A stretch of DNA of 11,517 bases from Gammaproteobacteria bacterium. GTDB lineage: Bacteria; Pseudomonadota; Gammaproteobacteria; J113. Below, piece after piece: positions 6,337 to 11,517 of this stretch. A program made the translations under genes and the position numbers. How positions within the stretch are numbered: position 1 is the stretch's first letter; each line of letters starts with the position of its first letter. The DNA is taken from assembly GCA_003694425.1 (NCBI GenBank), contig RFJX01000212.1, positions 1 to 11,517 on the forward strand. The letters are read 5' to 3'. The notes beneath the pieces were generated by a model that was not told the DNA's origin, ran no database searches, and worked only from the letters and a program-made list of their open reading frames with translations.

Positions 6337-7733
6337 GCGTAATCCCCGCCGCCGTAATCGCCCCGGGCCAGGTTCTCGAAACGGGTGTACTGGCCGAGGA
6401 AGGCAAGTCGCACGGTCCCGATGGGGCCGTTGCGCTGCTTGCCGATGATGATCTCGGCGATCCCCTTGTCCTCGGAATCCTCGTCGTAAACCTCGTCGCG
6501 ATAGATGAACAGGATCAGGTCGGCATCCTGCTCGATGGCGCCCGATTCGCGCAGGTCGGACATCACCGGCCGCTTGTTCGGTCGCTGCTCCAGCGAGCGG
6601 TTGAGCTGGGAGAGGGCCAGCACGGGGACGCTCAGCTCCTTGGCGAGGGCCTTGAGCGAGCGGGAGATCTCGGAGATCTCGGTGGCCCGGTTCTCACTGG
6701 TGCCGGGCACCTGCATCAGCTGCAGGTAGTCCACCACCACCAGGTCCAGCCCGTGCTCCCGCGCGATCCGGCGGCAACGGGTCCGCAGCTCGCTGGGGGT
6801 CAGCGCGGGGGTGTCATCGATGAACAGGCGGGCCTCGGACAGCAGCCCCACGGCTGAGGTGAGGCGGGGCCAGTCCTCGTCGCCCAGCTTGCCGGTACGC
6901 ACCTTGTGCGAATCGATCCGCCCCAGCGAGGAGAGCATGCGCATGGCGAGCTGCTCTCCCGGCATCTCCATGCTGAAGACGGCCACCGTCTTGCCGTCCT
7001 TGATTGCCGCGTGCTCGGCCATGTTGATGGCGAAGGCGGTCTTGCCCATGGAGGGGCGGCCGGCGACGATGACCAGGTCCGAGGGCTGGAGGCCGGAGGT
7101 CATTTCGTCCAGATCGGTGAAGCCCGTGGCCAGACCGGTGATCGGGCTGTCCGACTGGAACAGGGTGTCGATGCGGTCGAGGGCGGTGGCCAGCAGGTCC
7201 TTGATCCCGGTCATCCCGCGCCGGCCGCGGGCCAGTTGCTCGGCGATCTCGAAGACCAGCGACTCCGCATGGTCCAGGAGTTCTGCGGTATCCCGCCCCT
7301 GGGTGTGGTAGCAGGCATTGCAGATCTCGGTACCCGCGGCGATCAGCTGCCGCAGCACCGAGCGGTTGCGTACGATATCCGCGTAGGCGGCTATGTTGGC
7401 GGAGCTAGGGGTGTTGTCGGCGATGGTGGCCAGATAGGCCAGCCCCCCGGCCTTGTCCAGTTCACCATGCCGGTCCAGCCACTCGGAGAGGGTCACCACG
7501 TCGAACGGGCGGGTCTCCGCCGCCAGCGACTCGATGGCGCGGAAGATGAGCCGGTGATCGGCCCGGTAGAAGTCACCCTCGGTGAGCCGCTCCGAGACCT
7601 GCAGCCAGGCATCGTTGTCGATCATCAGGCCGCCCAGAACGGCCTGCTCCGCCTCGATCGAGTGCGGCGGCACCTTGAGGGCCAGGGTCCCGGCATCCGT
7701 GCCGGGCGGTGTGCGATCCGGTGTCAGGACCAT
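6333..7733 (-). CDS. dnaB: Replicative DNA helicase DnaB
   Basis: A complete 466-residue protein (E. coli DnaB has 471). The N-terminal DnaB domain (about residues 20-125, PPHSIEAEQAVLGGLMID) mediates hexamer and primase contacts. The RecA-like motor (about 190-455) carries Walker A GRPSMGKT, then VFSMEMPGEQLAMRM, Walker B-like LVVVDYLQLM, LALSQLNRSLEQRP, and SDLRESGAIEQDADLI. The tail is short and Gly/Asp-rich (DYGGGDYA). It unwinds DNA 5' to 3' at the fork as a ring hexamer loaded at oriC. No intein or insertion is present, although dnaB is a frequent intein site. GGAGG lies seven or so bases before the ATG and is partly covered by a GC-rich hairpin. Its TGA overlaps the GTG of alr by four bases. 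Confidence 0.98.
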   Translation of the reverse strand: MVLTPDRTPPGTDAGTLALKVPPHSIEAEQAVLGGLMIDNDAWLQVSERLTEGDFYRADHRLIFRAIESLAAETRPFDVVTLSEWLDRHGELDKAGGLAYLATIADNTPSSANIAAYADIVRNRSVLRQLIAAGTEICNACYHTQGRDTAELLDHAESLVFEIAEQLARGRRGMTGIKDLLATALDRIDTLFQSDSPITGLATGFTDLDEMTSGLQPSDLVIVAGRPSMGKTAFAINMAEHAAIKDGKTVAVFSMEMPGEQLAMRMLSSLGRIDSHKVRTGKLGDEDWPRLTSAVGLLSEARLFIDDTPALTPSELRTRCRRIAREHGLDLVVVDYLQLMQVPGTSENRATEISEISRSLKALAKELSVPVLALSQLNRSLEQRPNKRPVMSDLRESGAIEQDADLILFIYRDEVYDEDSEDKGIAEIIIGKQRNGPIGTVRLAFLGQYTRFENLARGDYGGGDYA

Positions 7734-7743
7734 GCGCCCGCCT

Positions 7744-7780
7744 CCCGCCCGGCAGCGGGTCTCCCTGATCTGCGGGCGGG
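7744..7780 (-). promoter_or_regulatory. GC-rich hairpin in the rplI-dnaB spacer reaching the dnaB Shine-Dalgarno
   Basis: On the minus strand CCCGCCCGCAG (7780-7770) pairs with CTGCCGGGCGGG (7755-7744) with one bulged C, around a 14-nt loop. The 3' arm runs into the dnaB ribosome binding site GGGAGG (complement of 7741-7746), sharing about three bases with it. No T run follows, so this is not a standard intrinsic terminator. It could limit dnaB translation or transcript readthrough relative to the abundant ribosomal protein messages upstream. The pairing is seen directly; the effect is inference. Confidence 0.5.
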
Positions 7781-7790
7781 GTAACGGTCC

Positions 7791-8246
7791 TTAGGCGGTT
7801 TCCTCGGCAACGATACGGACCTTCACGGTGACGGAGACATCGGGGTGCAGATGAAGGTCTATATCATACTCACCGATCGCGCGCAGCGCACCCGCATCGA
7901 GCTGTACCTCGCGGCGCTCGACCGTGGTCCCGGTGGCGCTGATCGCCTCGGCGATATCCGCGGTCCCCACCGAGCCGAAGAGCTTGCCCTCGGGGCCGGC
8001 CAGGCTGGCGATGGTGACCTCGAGCCCCTGCAGGGACTCGGCACGCGCCTGAGCCGCCGCGAGGGCCTCCGCCTGGGCCTTCTCCAGCTCCGCCCGGCGC
8101 TCCTCGAACTGCTTCACGTTCTCCGGCGTCGCGGGTACCGCCTTCTTCTGGGGTATCAGATAATTGCGTCCAAAGCCGGGCTTGACGTTGACCTTGTCGC
8201 CCAGCTCACCCAGCTTGTGGACCTTTTCCAGCAGAATAACTTCCAT
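7791..8246 (-). CDS. rplI: 50S ribosomal protein L9 (bL9)
   Basis: A complete 151-residue protein (E. coli L9 has 149). The N-terminal RNA-binding domain is clear: [24 protein letters not shown] followed by [12 protein letters not shown] (the first part spans residues 1-24). A long Glu/Ala-rich connecting helix follows (about residues 42-75, [19 protein letters not shown]). The C-terminal domain has [14 protein letters not shown] and ends [13 protein letters not shown]. bL9 binds the base of the L1 stalk on the large subunit and influences reading-frame fidelity. A GAGGTG site precedes the ATG at a good distance. It lies 21 nt after the DUF2232-type gene and 57 nt before dnaB, within the rpsF operon. 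Confidence 0.97.
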   Translation of the reverse strand: MEVILLEKVHKLGELGDKVNVKPGFGRNYLIPQKKAVPATPENVKQFEERRAELEKAQAEALAAAQARAESLQGLEVTIASLAGPEGKLFGSVGTADIAEAISATGTTVERREVQLDAGALRAIGEYDIDLHLHPDVSVTVKVRIVAEETA

Positions 8247-8267
8247 CTCTCACCTCACAGCATCGAG

Positions 8268-9173
8268 TCATTGACCGGTCCGGCCGGTCGCAAGTCCCCT
8301 GAAATCGCCCAGACTGTCGGCCAGACCAAGCAGGGCCACCAGCATCAGGCCGTAGAGCCCGGTAAAGAACAGCACAAAATAGACGGTCAGCAGGATCGCC
8401 ATGCCCCCGGGCCGCCGGGCACAGTAATCATGAACCACCGCCAGCCCCTGCAGGGTAAAGGCGACAATGCCCACCAGCAGCAGATCGCTGACCATGCCTC
8501 CTTCCTGGAGCCCCCCCCGCAGCGCCACGACGATCGAGGCCGCGATCAACACTACCGCGCAGCCCCTCGGCAGGCGCAACTGGCGGAATTCCGTGCTGAA
8601 GCCGCCCGGATTTGCCACCAGTGACTGCCACCAGCGCCCCAGCAGCAGATTGAACATGAGGTTCAGGGTGAAGCCGGCGGCCAGCAGGCTGGTCATCAGC
8701 TTCGCTAGCGCGGCGATCTGCGATGCCTCCGGCATCCTGCCCTCGCCCAGCATCACCACCAGCAGATCGCTGATCCAGGCGCTCCACCACTGTACCGGGT
8801 CATCCACCAGCAGGCGGAAACCCAGGGCCAGCAGCAGGGCGAGGCCGCAGCAGCCCAGCAGCAACACCCCCTGGGAGCGGCTCACGCCGAGCAGCGGCGC
8901 GAGCAACCAGGTCGGCAGCCAGATCCCGCCGACCAGCGCCAGGACCGGTCTCAGGCTGCCCAGGCTGAGCCAGCAGACCGCGGCCGCAAAGAGCATCGCC
9001 ACCAGCCAGCTGAGCGCCCCCTGGGAGAGCCCCAGCCGCAGGGTGACCAGGGCCACGGCCCCACCGCTCAGATAGGCACTCGGCGGGAACACCAGCGACA
9101 GCAGCCCGAACAGCCCGACCATGCCGCCTGCCTGCAGGGGACCGCGCAGTATATAGGCGGCCAGCGCCTGCAT
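8268..9173 (-). CDS. DUF2232-type (YybS-like) multi-pass membrane protein
   Basis: A 301-residue, strongly hydrophobic protein with about seven to nine membrane helices. Recognisable stretches are RGPLQAGGMVGLFGLLSLV at the N-terminus, AKLMTSLLAAGFTLNLMFNL and LLGRWWQSLVANPGGF in the centre, then FRQLRLPRG, followed by GLAVVHDYC. The GRWWQ..NPGGFxxEFRxLRL pattern is typical of the DUF2232 proteins found between rpsR and rplI in many gammaproteobacteria. The function is unknown; similarity to YybS and to ECF-transporter S-like membrane proteins has been proposed for this fold, which I cannot verify here. The ATG at 9173 lies nine bases after the rpsR stop with only a weak ribosome binding site, so coupling to rpsR is likely. 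E. coli has no equivalent gene at this place. Confidence 0.8.
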   Translation of the reverse strand: MQALAAYILRGPLQAGGMVGLFGLLSLVFPPSAYLSGGAVALVTLRLGLSQGALSWLVAMLFAAAVCWLSLGSLRPVLALVGGIWLPTWLLAPLLGVSRSQGVLLLGCCGLALLLALGFRLLVDDPVQWWSAWISDLLVVMLGEGRMPEASQIAALAKLMTSLLAAGFTLNLMFNLLLGRWWQSLVANPGGFSTEFRQLRLPRGCAVVLIAASIVVALRGGLQEGGMVSDLLLVGIVAFTLQGLAVVHDYCARRPGGMAILLTVYFVLFFTGLYGLMLVALLGLADSLGDFRGLATGRTGQ

Positions 9174-9182
9174 GTTCAGCGC

Positions 9183-9413
9183 CTACTGCTTGTGGGCGTC
9201 GCAGTAGGGCAGCAGGGCCAGGTAGCGGGCCCGCTTGATGGCCGTGGCAAGCTGGCGCTGGTACTTGTTCTTGGTGCCGGTAATGCGACTGGGGATGATC
9301 TTCCCGGTCTCGGAGATGTAGGACTTGAGCGTGTCCAGGTCCTTGTAATCGATCTCCTCGACCCCCTCCGCGGTGAAACGGCAGTAACGACGACGGCGGA
9401 AATAGCGTGACAT
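9183..9413 (-). CDS. rpsR: 30S ribosomal protein S18 (bS18)
   Basis: A 76-residue basic protein nearly identical in plan to E. coli S18 (75): [55 protein letters not shown] and [17 protein letters not shown]. It binds with S6 at the platform of the small subunit. Two ATG codons stand side by side (9416 and 9413). The second is preferred because it gives the family start M-S/A-RYFRR and a seven-base gap to GGAGG; using the first would add one Met. With this start the gene overlaps the rpsF stop by one base (TGATG), and the GGAGG lies within the rpsF end, so the two partner proteins are made in coupled amounts. Unlike E. coli, there is no priB between rpsF and rpsR. Confidence 0.96.
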   Translation of the reverse strand: MSRYFRRRRYCRFTAEGVEEIDYKDLDTLKSYISETGKIIPSRITGTKNKYQRQLATAIKRARYLALLPYCDAHKQ

Positions 9414-9841
9414 CATTCTTCCTCCGCTGATTCAGTGGTCTCGGCGGCAGGCTCTTCCTTCTCTTCCTCGGCCACTGGCTCCGGAGAGTCGCCCTTCGCC
9501 GCTGGCGCCTCGCGCCGTCCCTCTTCTTCCCGCGCCATGGGCGACGGCCCGGTGATCGCCTCGTCGCGGCGGACGACCAGGTTGCGCAATACGGCATCGT
9601 TGAAACGGAACGCGTCGGTCAGCTCCCTGAGCGTCTCGCCGTCGCATTCGATGTTCATCAGGATATAGTGTGCCTTGTGGACCTTCTGGATCGGATAGGC
9701 CAGCTGGCGCCGGCCCCAGTCCTCGAAGCGGTGGATGGTCCCCTGGCGGGATTCGATCAGGTTGCGATAGCGCTCGACCATCGCCGGAACCTGTTCACTC
9801 TGGTCCGGATGGACCAGGAACACGATCTCGTAGTGTCTCAT
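9413..9841 (-). CDS. rpsF: 30S ribosomal protein S6 (bS6) with long acidic tail
   Basis: A 142-residue protein starting [19 protein letters not shown], as in E. coli S6. [21 protein letters not shown] and [21 protein letters not shown] complete the ferredoxin-like fold (the first of these is described over residues about 42-62). It forms a heterodimer with S18 on the 30S platform. The frame is open upstream for 63 more codons, but ATG at 9841 is the true start: it has GAGGTG at 9845-9850 and matches the family N-terminus. The C-terminal 40 residues are low-complexity and acidic, ending ETTESAEEE. In E. coli the S6 tail is extended with glutamates by RimK, and this tail is a plausible substrate, which is inference. 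It heads the rpsF-rpsR-DUF2232-rplI run and has its own promoter and leader. Confidence 0.97.
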   Translation of the reverse strand: MRHYEIVFLVHPDQSEQVPAMVERYRNLIESRQGTIHRFEDWGRRQLAYPIQKVHKAHYILMNIECDGETLRELTDAFRFNDAVLRNLVVRRDEAITGPSPMAREEEGRREAPAAKGDSPEPVAEEEKEEPAAETTESAEEE

Positions 9842-9849
9842 TGTCACCT

Positions 9850-9894
9850 CGCTTGCGGTTTGAGCAGCCTCCCGGCATTCCGGTGAGGCAAGCG
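9850..9894 (-). promoter_or_regulatory. S6:S18-type autoregulatory leader motif of rpsF
   Basis: Read on the minus strand, CGCTT (9894-9890) pairs with AAGCG (9854-9850). Inside, GCCTC-A-CCGG (9889-9880) pairs with CCGG-GAGGC (9875-9867) around an AATG-type four-base loop. The 3' side carries a 12-base bulge at 9866-9855, TGCTCAAACCGC, containing CCG. The last G of the outer stem is the first base of the GAGGTG ribosome binding site. Two stems with an asymmetric 3' bulge holding CCG just before rpsF is the known S6:S18 binding motif, in which the protein pair represses its own message. The pairing is seen directly; the match to the family is from memory of the described consensus. Confidence 0.7.
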
Positions 9895-9900
9895 TGTTCC

Positions 9901-9950
9901 GGCACCACGGTTTCCGGTGCCCTCGAGGACACCGGTAGACAGGGGCTGTC
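9901..9950 (-). other. Upstream rpsF leader hairpins, two of them mutually exclusive
   Basis: Between the promoter and the S6:S18-type motif the leader can form a nine-pair hairpin, CCGGTGTCC with GGGCACCGG around a TCGA loop (9935-9914), with one G-U pair. An alternative six-pair stem, GGCACC with GGTGCC (9921-9901), uses the same GGCACC strand, so only one can exist at a time. A third small hairpin, GACAG/CTGTC, lies at 9938-9950. None is followed by a T run. This could be simple leader structure or a switch. Confidence 0.4.
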
Positions 9951-9962
9951 CGGAGCCGGAGG

Positions 9963-9991
9963 ATTGTAGCCAATGCCCGTTGGCGATTCAA
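9963..9991 (-). promoter_or_regulatory. rpsF: Sigma70-type promoter of the rpsF operon
   Basis: On the minus strand TTGAAT (9991-9986) and TACAAT (9968-9963) are separated by 17 bases, each matching the sigma70 consensus at four to five of six positions. Transcription would begin near 9956, giving a leader of about 115 nt before rpsF. The position fits the head of the rpsF-rpsR-DUF2232-rplI operon. No other pair of this quality is seen between 9842 and 10175. Confidence 0.65.
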
Positions 9992-10175
9992 ATCCCGCCA
10001 CGGGCCGGCCGGGTCCGGCAGATCCGTCAAAGGGCGGGATCAGGAGGCGATCAGACGCGGGAAGGCGGCTGACGATGGTGCCTCGCGACCGGGGCGAGGC
10101 CGGTAAGGGCTCAGTAGATGCGGCGTCGCTCCCGGATTGCGACGAAAAACGGGCGCTGTGCGGCGCTGGCGCTCC
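9992..10175. other. Non-coding stretch between the second PilZ-like gene and the rpsF promoter
   Basis: Together with the rpsF leader this forms a 334-base stretch without a gene. It contains a seven-pair hairpin, GCCTCGC/GCGAGGC at 10080-10100 with a seven-base loop, which could end the PilZ-like transcript but has no T run. AGCGCC occurs three times as a direct repeat on the minus strand near 10152-10174, followed by TTTTT at 10149-10145; direct repeats do not make a terminator stem. I see no gene here: short open frames are GC-rich artefacts without ribosome binding sites. Confidence 0.4.
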
Positions 10176-10652
10176 TCAGGCCGGGAAGTGGGCGGCGAAC
10201 TGCTCGACCCATTCCCGGGCCCGCTGCTCGCGCTCGCCGGTCTGGCCCTCCCGCAGCTGGCGCTCCTTCAGATAGCACTCGATATGGCAGATCTGCTCGA
10301 CGATACGGGCCCGGCAGGCATCCTCCACCGTATTCAGCCACAGCCCGATCTCGTATCCGCCGGCCTGCTGACGCACTGCAACCACCTCACCCTCGAATTC
10401 CTGCGTCTCCCCGCGCAGGGGGATGGCCAGGGTCACCAGGGTACCCGGGGCCAGGCGGCGCCGGTGCCAGAAATAGATCCCGAGGCCGGAGCCGGAGTGG
10501 TCGCTGCCGCGCCGGCTCCACCAGCGGCGACGGACCTTCAGCGGAAAGGGTCTGGGATGGCGGATGAAGCCCGGGAATGCGGCGACACCGAGCGACTGGA
10601 TACCGGCCCTGTTCGCGGCATGTCTCCGGGCAGTGTCGTGTAGCTGTTTCAT
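10176..10652 (-). CDS. Divergent PilZ-like domain protein
   Basis: A 158-residue, basic, soluble protein. After an Arg-rich N-terminus it reads FIRHPRPFPLKV at residues 29-40, DHSGSG at 51-56 (a fit to the PilZ DxSxxG motif), LAPGTLVTLAIPLRG, EGEVVAVRQQAGGYEIGLW, then a C-terminal helical region rich in charged residues (YLKERQLREGQTGEREQRA). This is the strand order of a PilZ barrel of the FIRHP subtype. The first Arg of RxxxR is missing: the residue four before Arg31 is Pro27. The sequence between the motifs is short and unusually basic (RRRWWSRRG). The ATG at 10652 has GAGGTG seven bases upstream, a convincing start. It is transcribed alone toward the rpsF promoter and divergently from tcdA. 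c-di-GMP binding is therefore uncertain; it may be a non-binding PilZ adaptor. No function is known. Confidence 0.7.
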   Translation of the reverse strand: MKQLHDTARRHAANRAGIQSLGVAAFPGFIRHPRPFPLKVRRRWWSRRGSDHSGSGLGIYFWHRRRLAPGTLVTLAIPLRGETQEFEGEVVAVRQQAGGYEIGLWLNTVEDACRARIVEQICHIECYLKERQLREGQTGEREQRAREWVEQFAAHFPA

Positions 10653-10665
10653 GGCATCACCTCAT

Positions 10666-10702
10666 GGCGGAGTCCATGACTCAAGAAATAGTCCACTCCG
10701 CC
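10666..10702. repeat. Inverted repeat GGCGGAGT/ACTCCGCC flanking the -10 of the PilZ-like gene
   Basis: GGCGGAGT at 10666-10673 and ACTCCGCC at 10695-10702 are perfect eight-base inverted copies with centres 29 bp apart, close to three helical turns. An inner GACT/AGTC pair lies at 10678-10681 and 10690-10693. One arm is in the -35/-10 spacer and the other just after the expected start point of the promoter at 10685-10713, as in a repressor operator. If transcription begins further upstream it would form an RNA hairpin right before the ribosome binding site. Confidence 0.5.
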
Positions 10703-10713
10703 CCTTATGTCAA
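10685..10713 (-). promoter_or_regulatory. Candidate promoter of the divergent PilZ-like gene
   Basis: On the minus strand a perfect -35 TTGACA (10713-10708) is followed after 17 bases by TATTTC (10690-10685), which matches the -10 consensus at only its first three bases. Transcription would start near 10678, about 25 bases before the start codon at 10652. The strong -35 with a poor -10 would suit an activated or tightly regulated promoter. An inverted repeat overlaps it. Confidence 0.45.
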
Positions 10714-10893
10714 GGCATTTTTTCCTTTATTTCTGTCGCTTTGCATAACTTTTCTAAAGTATGAGTTCAGATTCGTGGTCCTCTGGCCTTCCTTTCTCCC
10801 GCCTCTGTCACTTTCTGATGCATCTTTCATGCCCAGAACATAGAATAAGACCCAACGTCCACTTCGGCCGTTCCCGCCACCCCGGTACCTGAG
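10714..10893. other. AT-rich divergent intergenic region before tcdA
   Basis: This stretch is clearly more AT-rich and pyrimidine-rich on the + strand (for example TTTTTTCC, TTTATTTC and CTTTCTCCC runs) than the flanking genes. It separates the minus-strand PilZ-like gene from tcdA on the plus strand. A TAGAAT at 10841-10846 could be a -10 for tcdA but has no acceptable -35 at 16-18 bases. The tcdA start has no clear Shine-Dalgarno. I see no gene or RNA here. Confidence 0.4.
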
Positions 10894-11517
10894 ATGCAGA
10901 GCGAACAGACGCTACGTTTCGGCGGTATCTCCCGGCTCTATGGAGAGCAGGCGCTGGCCTGTCTGCGGCAGGCCCATGTCGGGGTCATCGGTCTGGGAGG
11001 CGTGGGTTCGTGGGCGGTCGAGGCACTGGCCCGGACCGGGATCGGGAATCTCACCCTGGTCGATATGGACGAGATCTGCGTCAGCAACGTGAATCGCCAG
11101 CTCCATGCCCTGGAGGGAGCGATCGGCCGTTCCAAGGCAGAGGTCCTGGCGGAGCGGGTGAGGGCCATCAATCCCTCTTGCCGGACAAGGGCGATCAACC
11201 GCTTCTTCCGGCAGGAGAGCGCCGAGGCAATCCTTGCCGCCGGTTACGACTGCGTGATCGACGCCATCGACAGCGTCCGGGAGAAGTGCCTGCTGATCGC
11301 TGCCTGCCGGGAACACCATATCCCGCTCATCGTCACGGGAGGAGCCGGAGGTCGGCGCGACCCCGGCCGGATCGAGGTCGCCGATCTGGCGCGGGCCCAT
11401 GGTGACCGCCTGTTGCGCAAGGTCCGCGGCGAACTACGTCGCACTTACGGGTTTCCTCGCAGCGGCCGCCGCTTCGGGATCGAATGCGTCTTTTCCGGCG
11501 AGCAGCCATCCTGGCCC
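10894..11517 (+). CDS. tcdA: tRNA threonylcarbamoyladenosine dehydratase TcdA, 3'-truncated
   Basis: An ATG at 10894 opens a frame running to the right edge without a stop (208 residues seen; E. coli TcdA has about 268). It begins MQSEQTLRFGGISRLYG, matching E. coli RFGGTARLYG. The ThiF/E1-like nucleotide-binding motif is VGVIGLGGVGSWAVEALAR at about residues 29-47, then LTLVDMDEICVSNVNRQLHAL, whose Asp and NxNRQ bind ATP (positions about 53-73). AINPSC, YDCVIDAIDSVREK, and PLIVTGGAGGRRDP with GIECVFSGE near the edge are family signatures. TcdA (CsdL) uses ATP to dehydrate t6A37 in ANN-decoding tRNAs to cyclic ct6A, with sulfur-relay partners CsdA/CsdE in E. coli; those genes are not in view. 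The gene is divergent from the PilZ-like gene. The ribosome binding site is weak, so the start rests on the family alignment. Confidence 0.95.
   Translation, partial: MQSEQTLRFGGISRLYGEQALACLRQAHVGVIGLGGVGSWAVEALARTGIGNLTLVDMDEICVSNVNRQLHALEGAIGRSKAEVLAERVRAINPSCRTRAINRFFRQESAEAILAAGYDCVIDAIDSVREKCLLIAACREHHIPLIVTGGAGGRRDPGRIEVADLARAHGDRLLRKVRGELRRTYGFPRSGRRFGIECVFSGEQPSWP

Noticed and set aside
5218..6342. Long frame antisense to alr
   Set aside because: alr fits its family over its full length; the antisense frame shows only GC-driven composition.
6906..7784. Plus-strand frame antisense to dnaB
   Set aside because: It mirrors dnaB, has no start signal and no recognisable domain.
9981..10005. 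tRNA-like T-arm, GATTCAAATCCCGCC
   Set aside because: The loop resembles a T loop but the stem does not pair correctly and no D or anticodon arm or acceptor stem can be found; the same bases hold the -35 of the rpsF promoter on the other strand.
9842..10030. 63-codon N-terminal extension of rpsF
   Set aside because: The extension covers the promoter and leader structure, and S6 homologs begin at MRHYEIVF, where a good ribosome binding site sits.
10145..10174. Possible terminator before TTTTT after the PilZ-like gene
   Set aside because: The GC-rich segment is a direct repeat of AGCGCC, and only a four-pair stem can form, too weak for a confident call.
10912..11400. Minus-strand frame across tcdA
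   Set aside because: The plus strand encodes TcdA with motif-by-motif agreement to the E. coli protein, so the opposite frame is a shadow.

Overview
The window looks like chromosomal DNA from a high-GC gammaproteobacterium. Three gene orders support this: ypjD (ccsA-like) followed by corB; rpsF-rpsR-(DUF2232 membrane protein)-rplI-dnaB-alr-radA; and an E. coli-type tcdA. There is no priB between rpsF and rpsR, and a DUF2232-type gene lies before rplI. This recalls Pseudomonas- or Chromatiales-like genomes more than enterics; the genus cannot be named from the sequence. There is no rRNA, tRNA, CRISPR array, transposase or prophage gene.

Layout. 1-2399 (+): a 5'-truncated ypjD, corB, and a PilZ-domain gene whose start overlaps the corB end by 14 nt, probably one transcript. 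2502-3623 (+): an SPFH (stomatin/prohibitin-like) membrane protein and a small two-helix membrane protein. 3644-9841 (-): a long housekeeping run, read from the right: rpsF, rpsR, DUF2232-type membrane protein, rplI, dnaB, alr, radA. This covers two small-subunit proteins, one large-subunit protein, the replicative helicase, the D-alanine supplier for the cell wall, and a recombination/repair ATPase. 10176-10652 (-): a second, divergent PilZ-like protein. 10894 to the right edge (+): 3'-truncated tcdA, which makes the cyclic form of t6A in tRNA.

Regulation visible in the sequence. The rpsF operon has a good sigma70-type promoter (TTGAAT, 17 nt, TACAAT, minus strand) and a leader of about 115 nt. 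The leader ends in a two-stem structure with an asymmetric bulge containing CCG next to the Shine-Dalgarno. This matches the known S6:S18 autoregulatory motif. dnaB has a GC-rich hairpin whose 3' arm enters its Shine-Dalgarno. alr is coupled to dnaB by a GTGA overlap. The second PilZ gene has a perfect -35 TTGACA and an 8-bp inverted repeat whose arms flank the -10.

Most unusual element: a 172-bp unit at 5016-5187 between alr and radA. It has 30-bp inverted arms (29/30 identical) built of repeated CACGGAG units, and one end lies 7 nt from the radA start codon. I see no clear new multi-gene system. The best leads are this repeat, the leader structures, and the two PilZ proteins.
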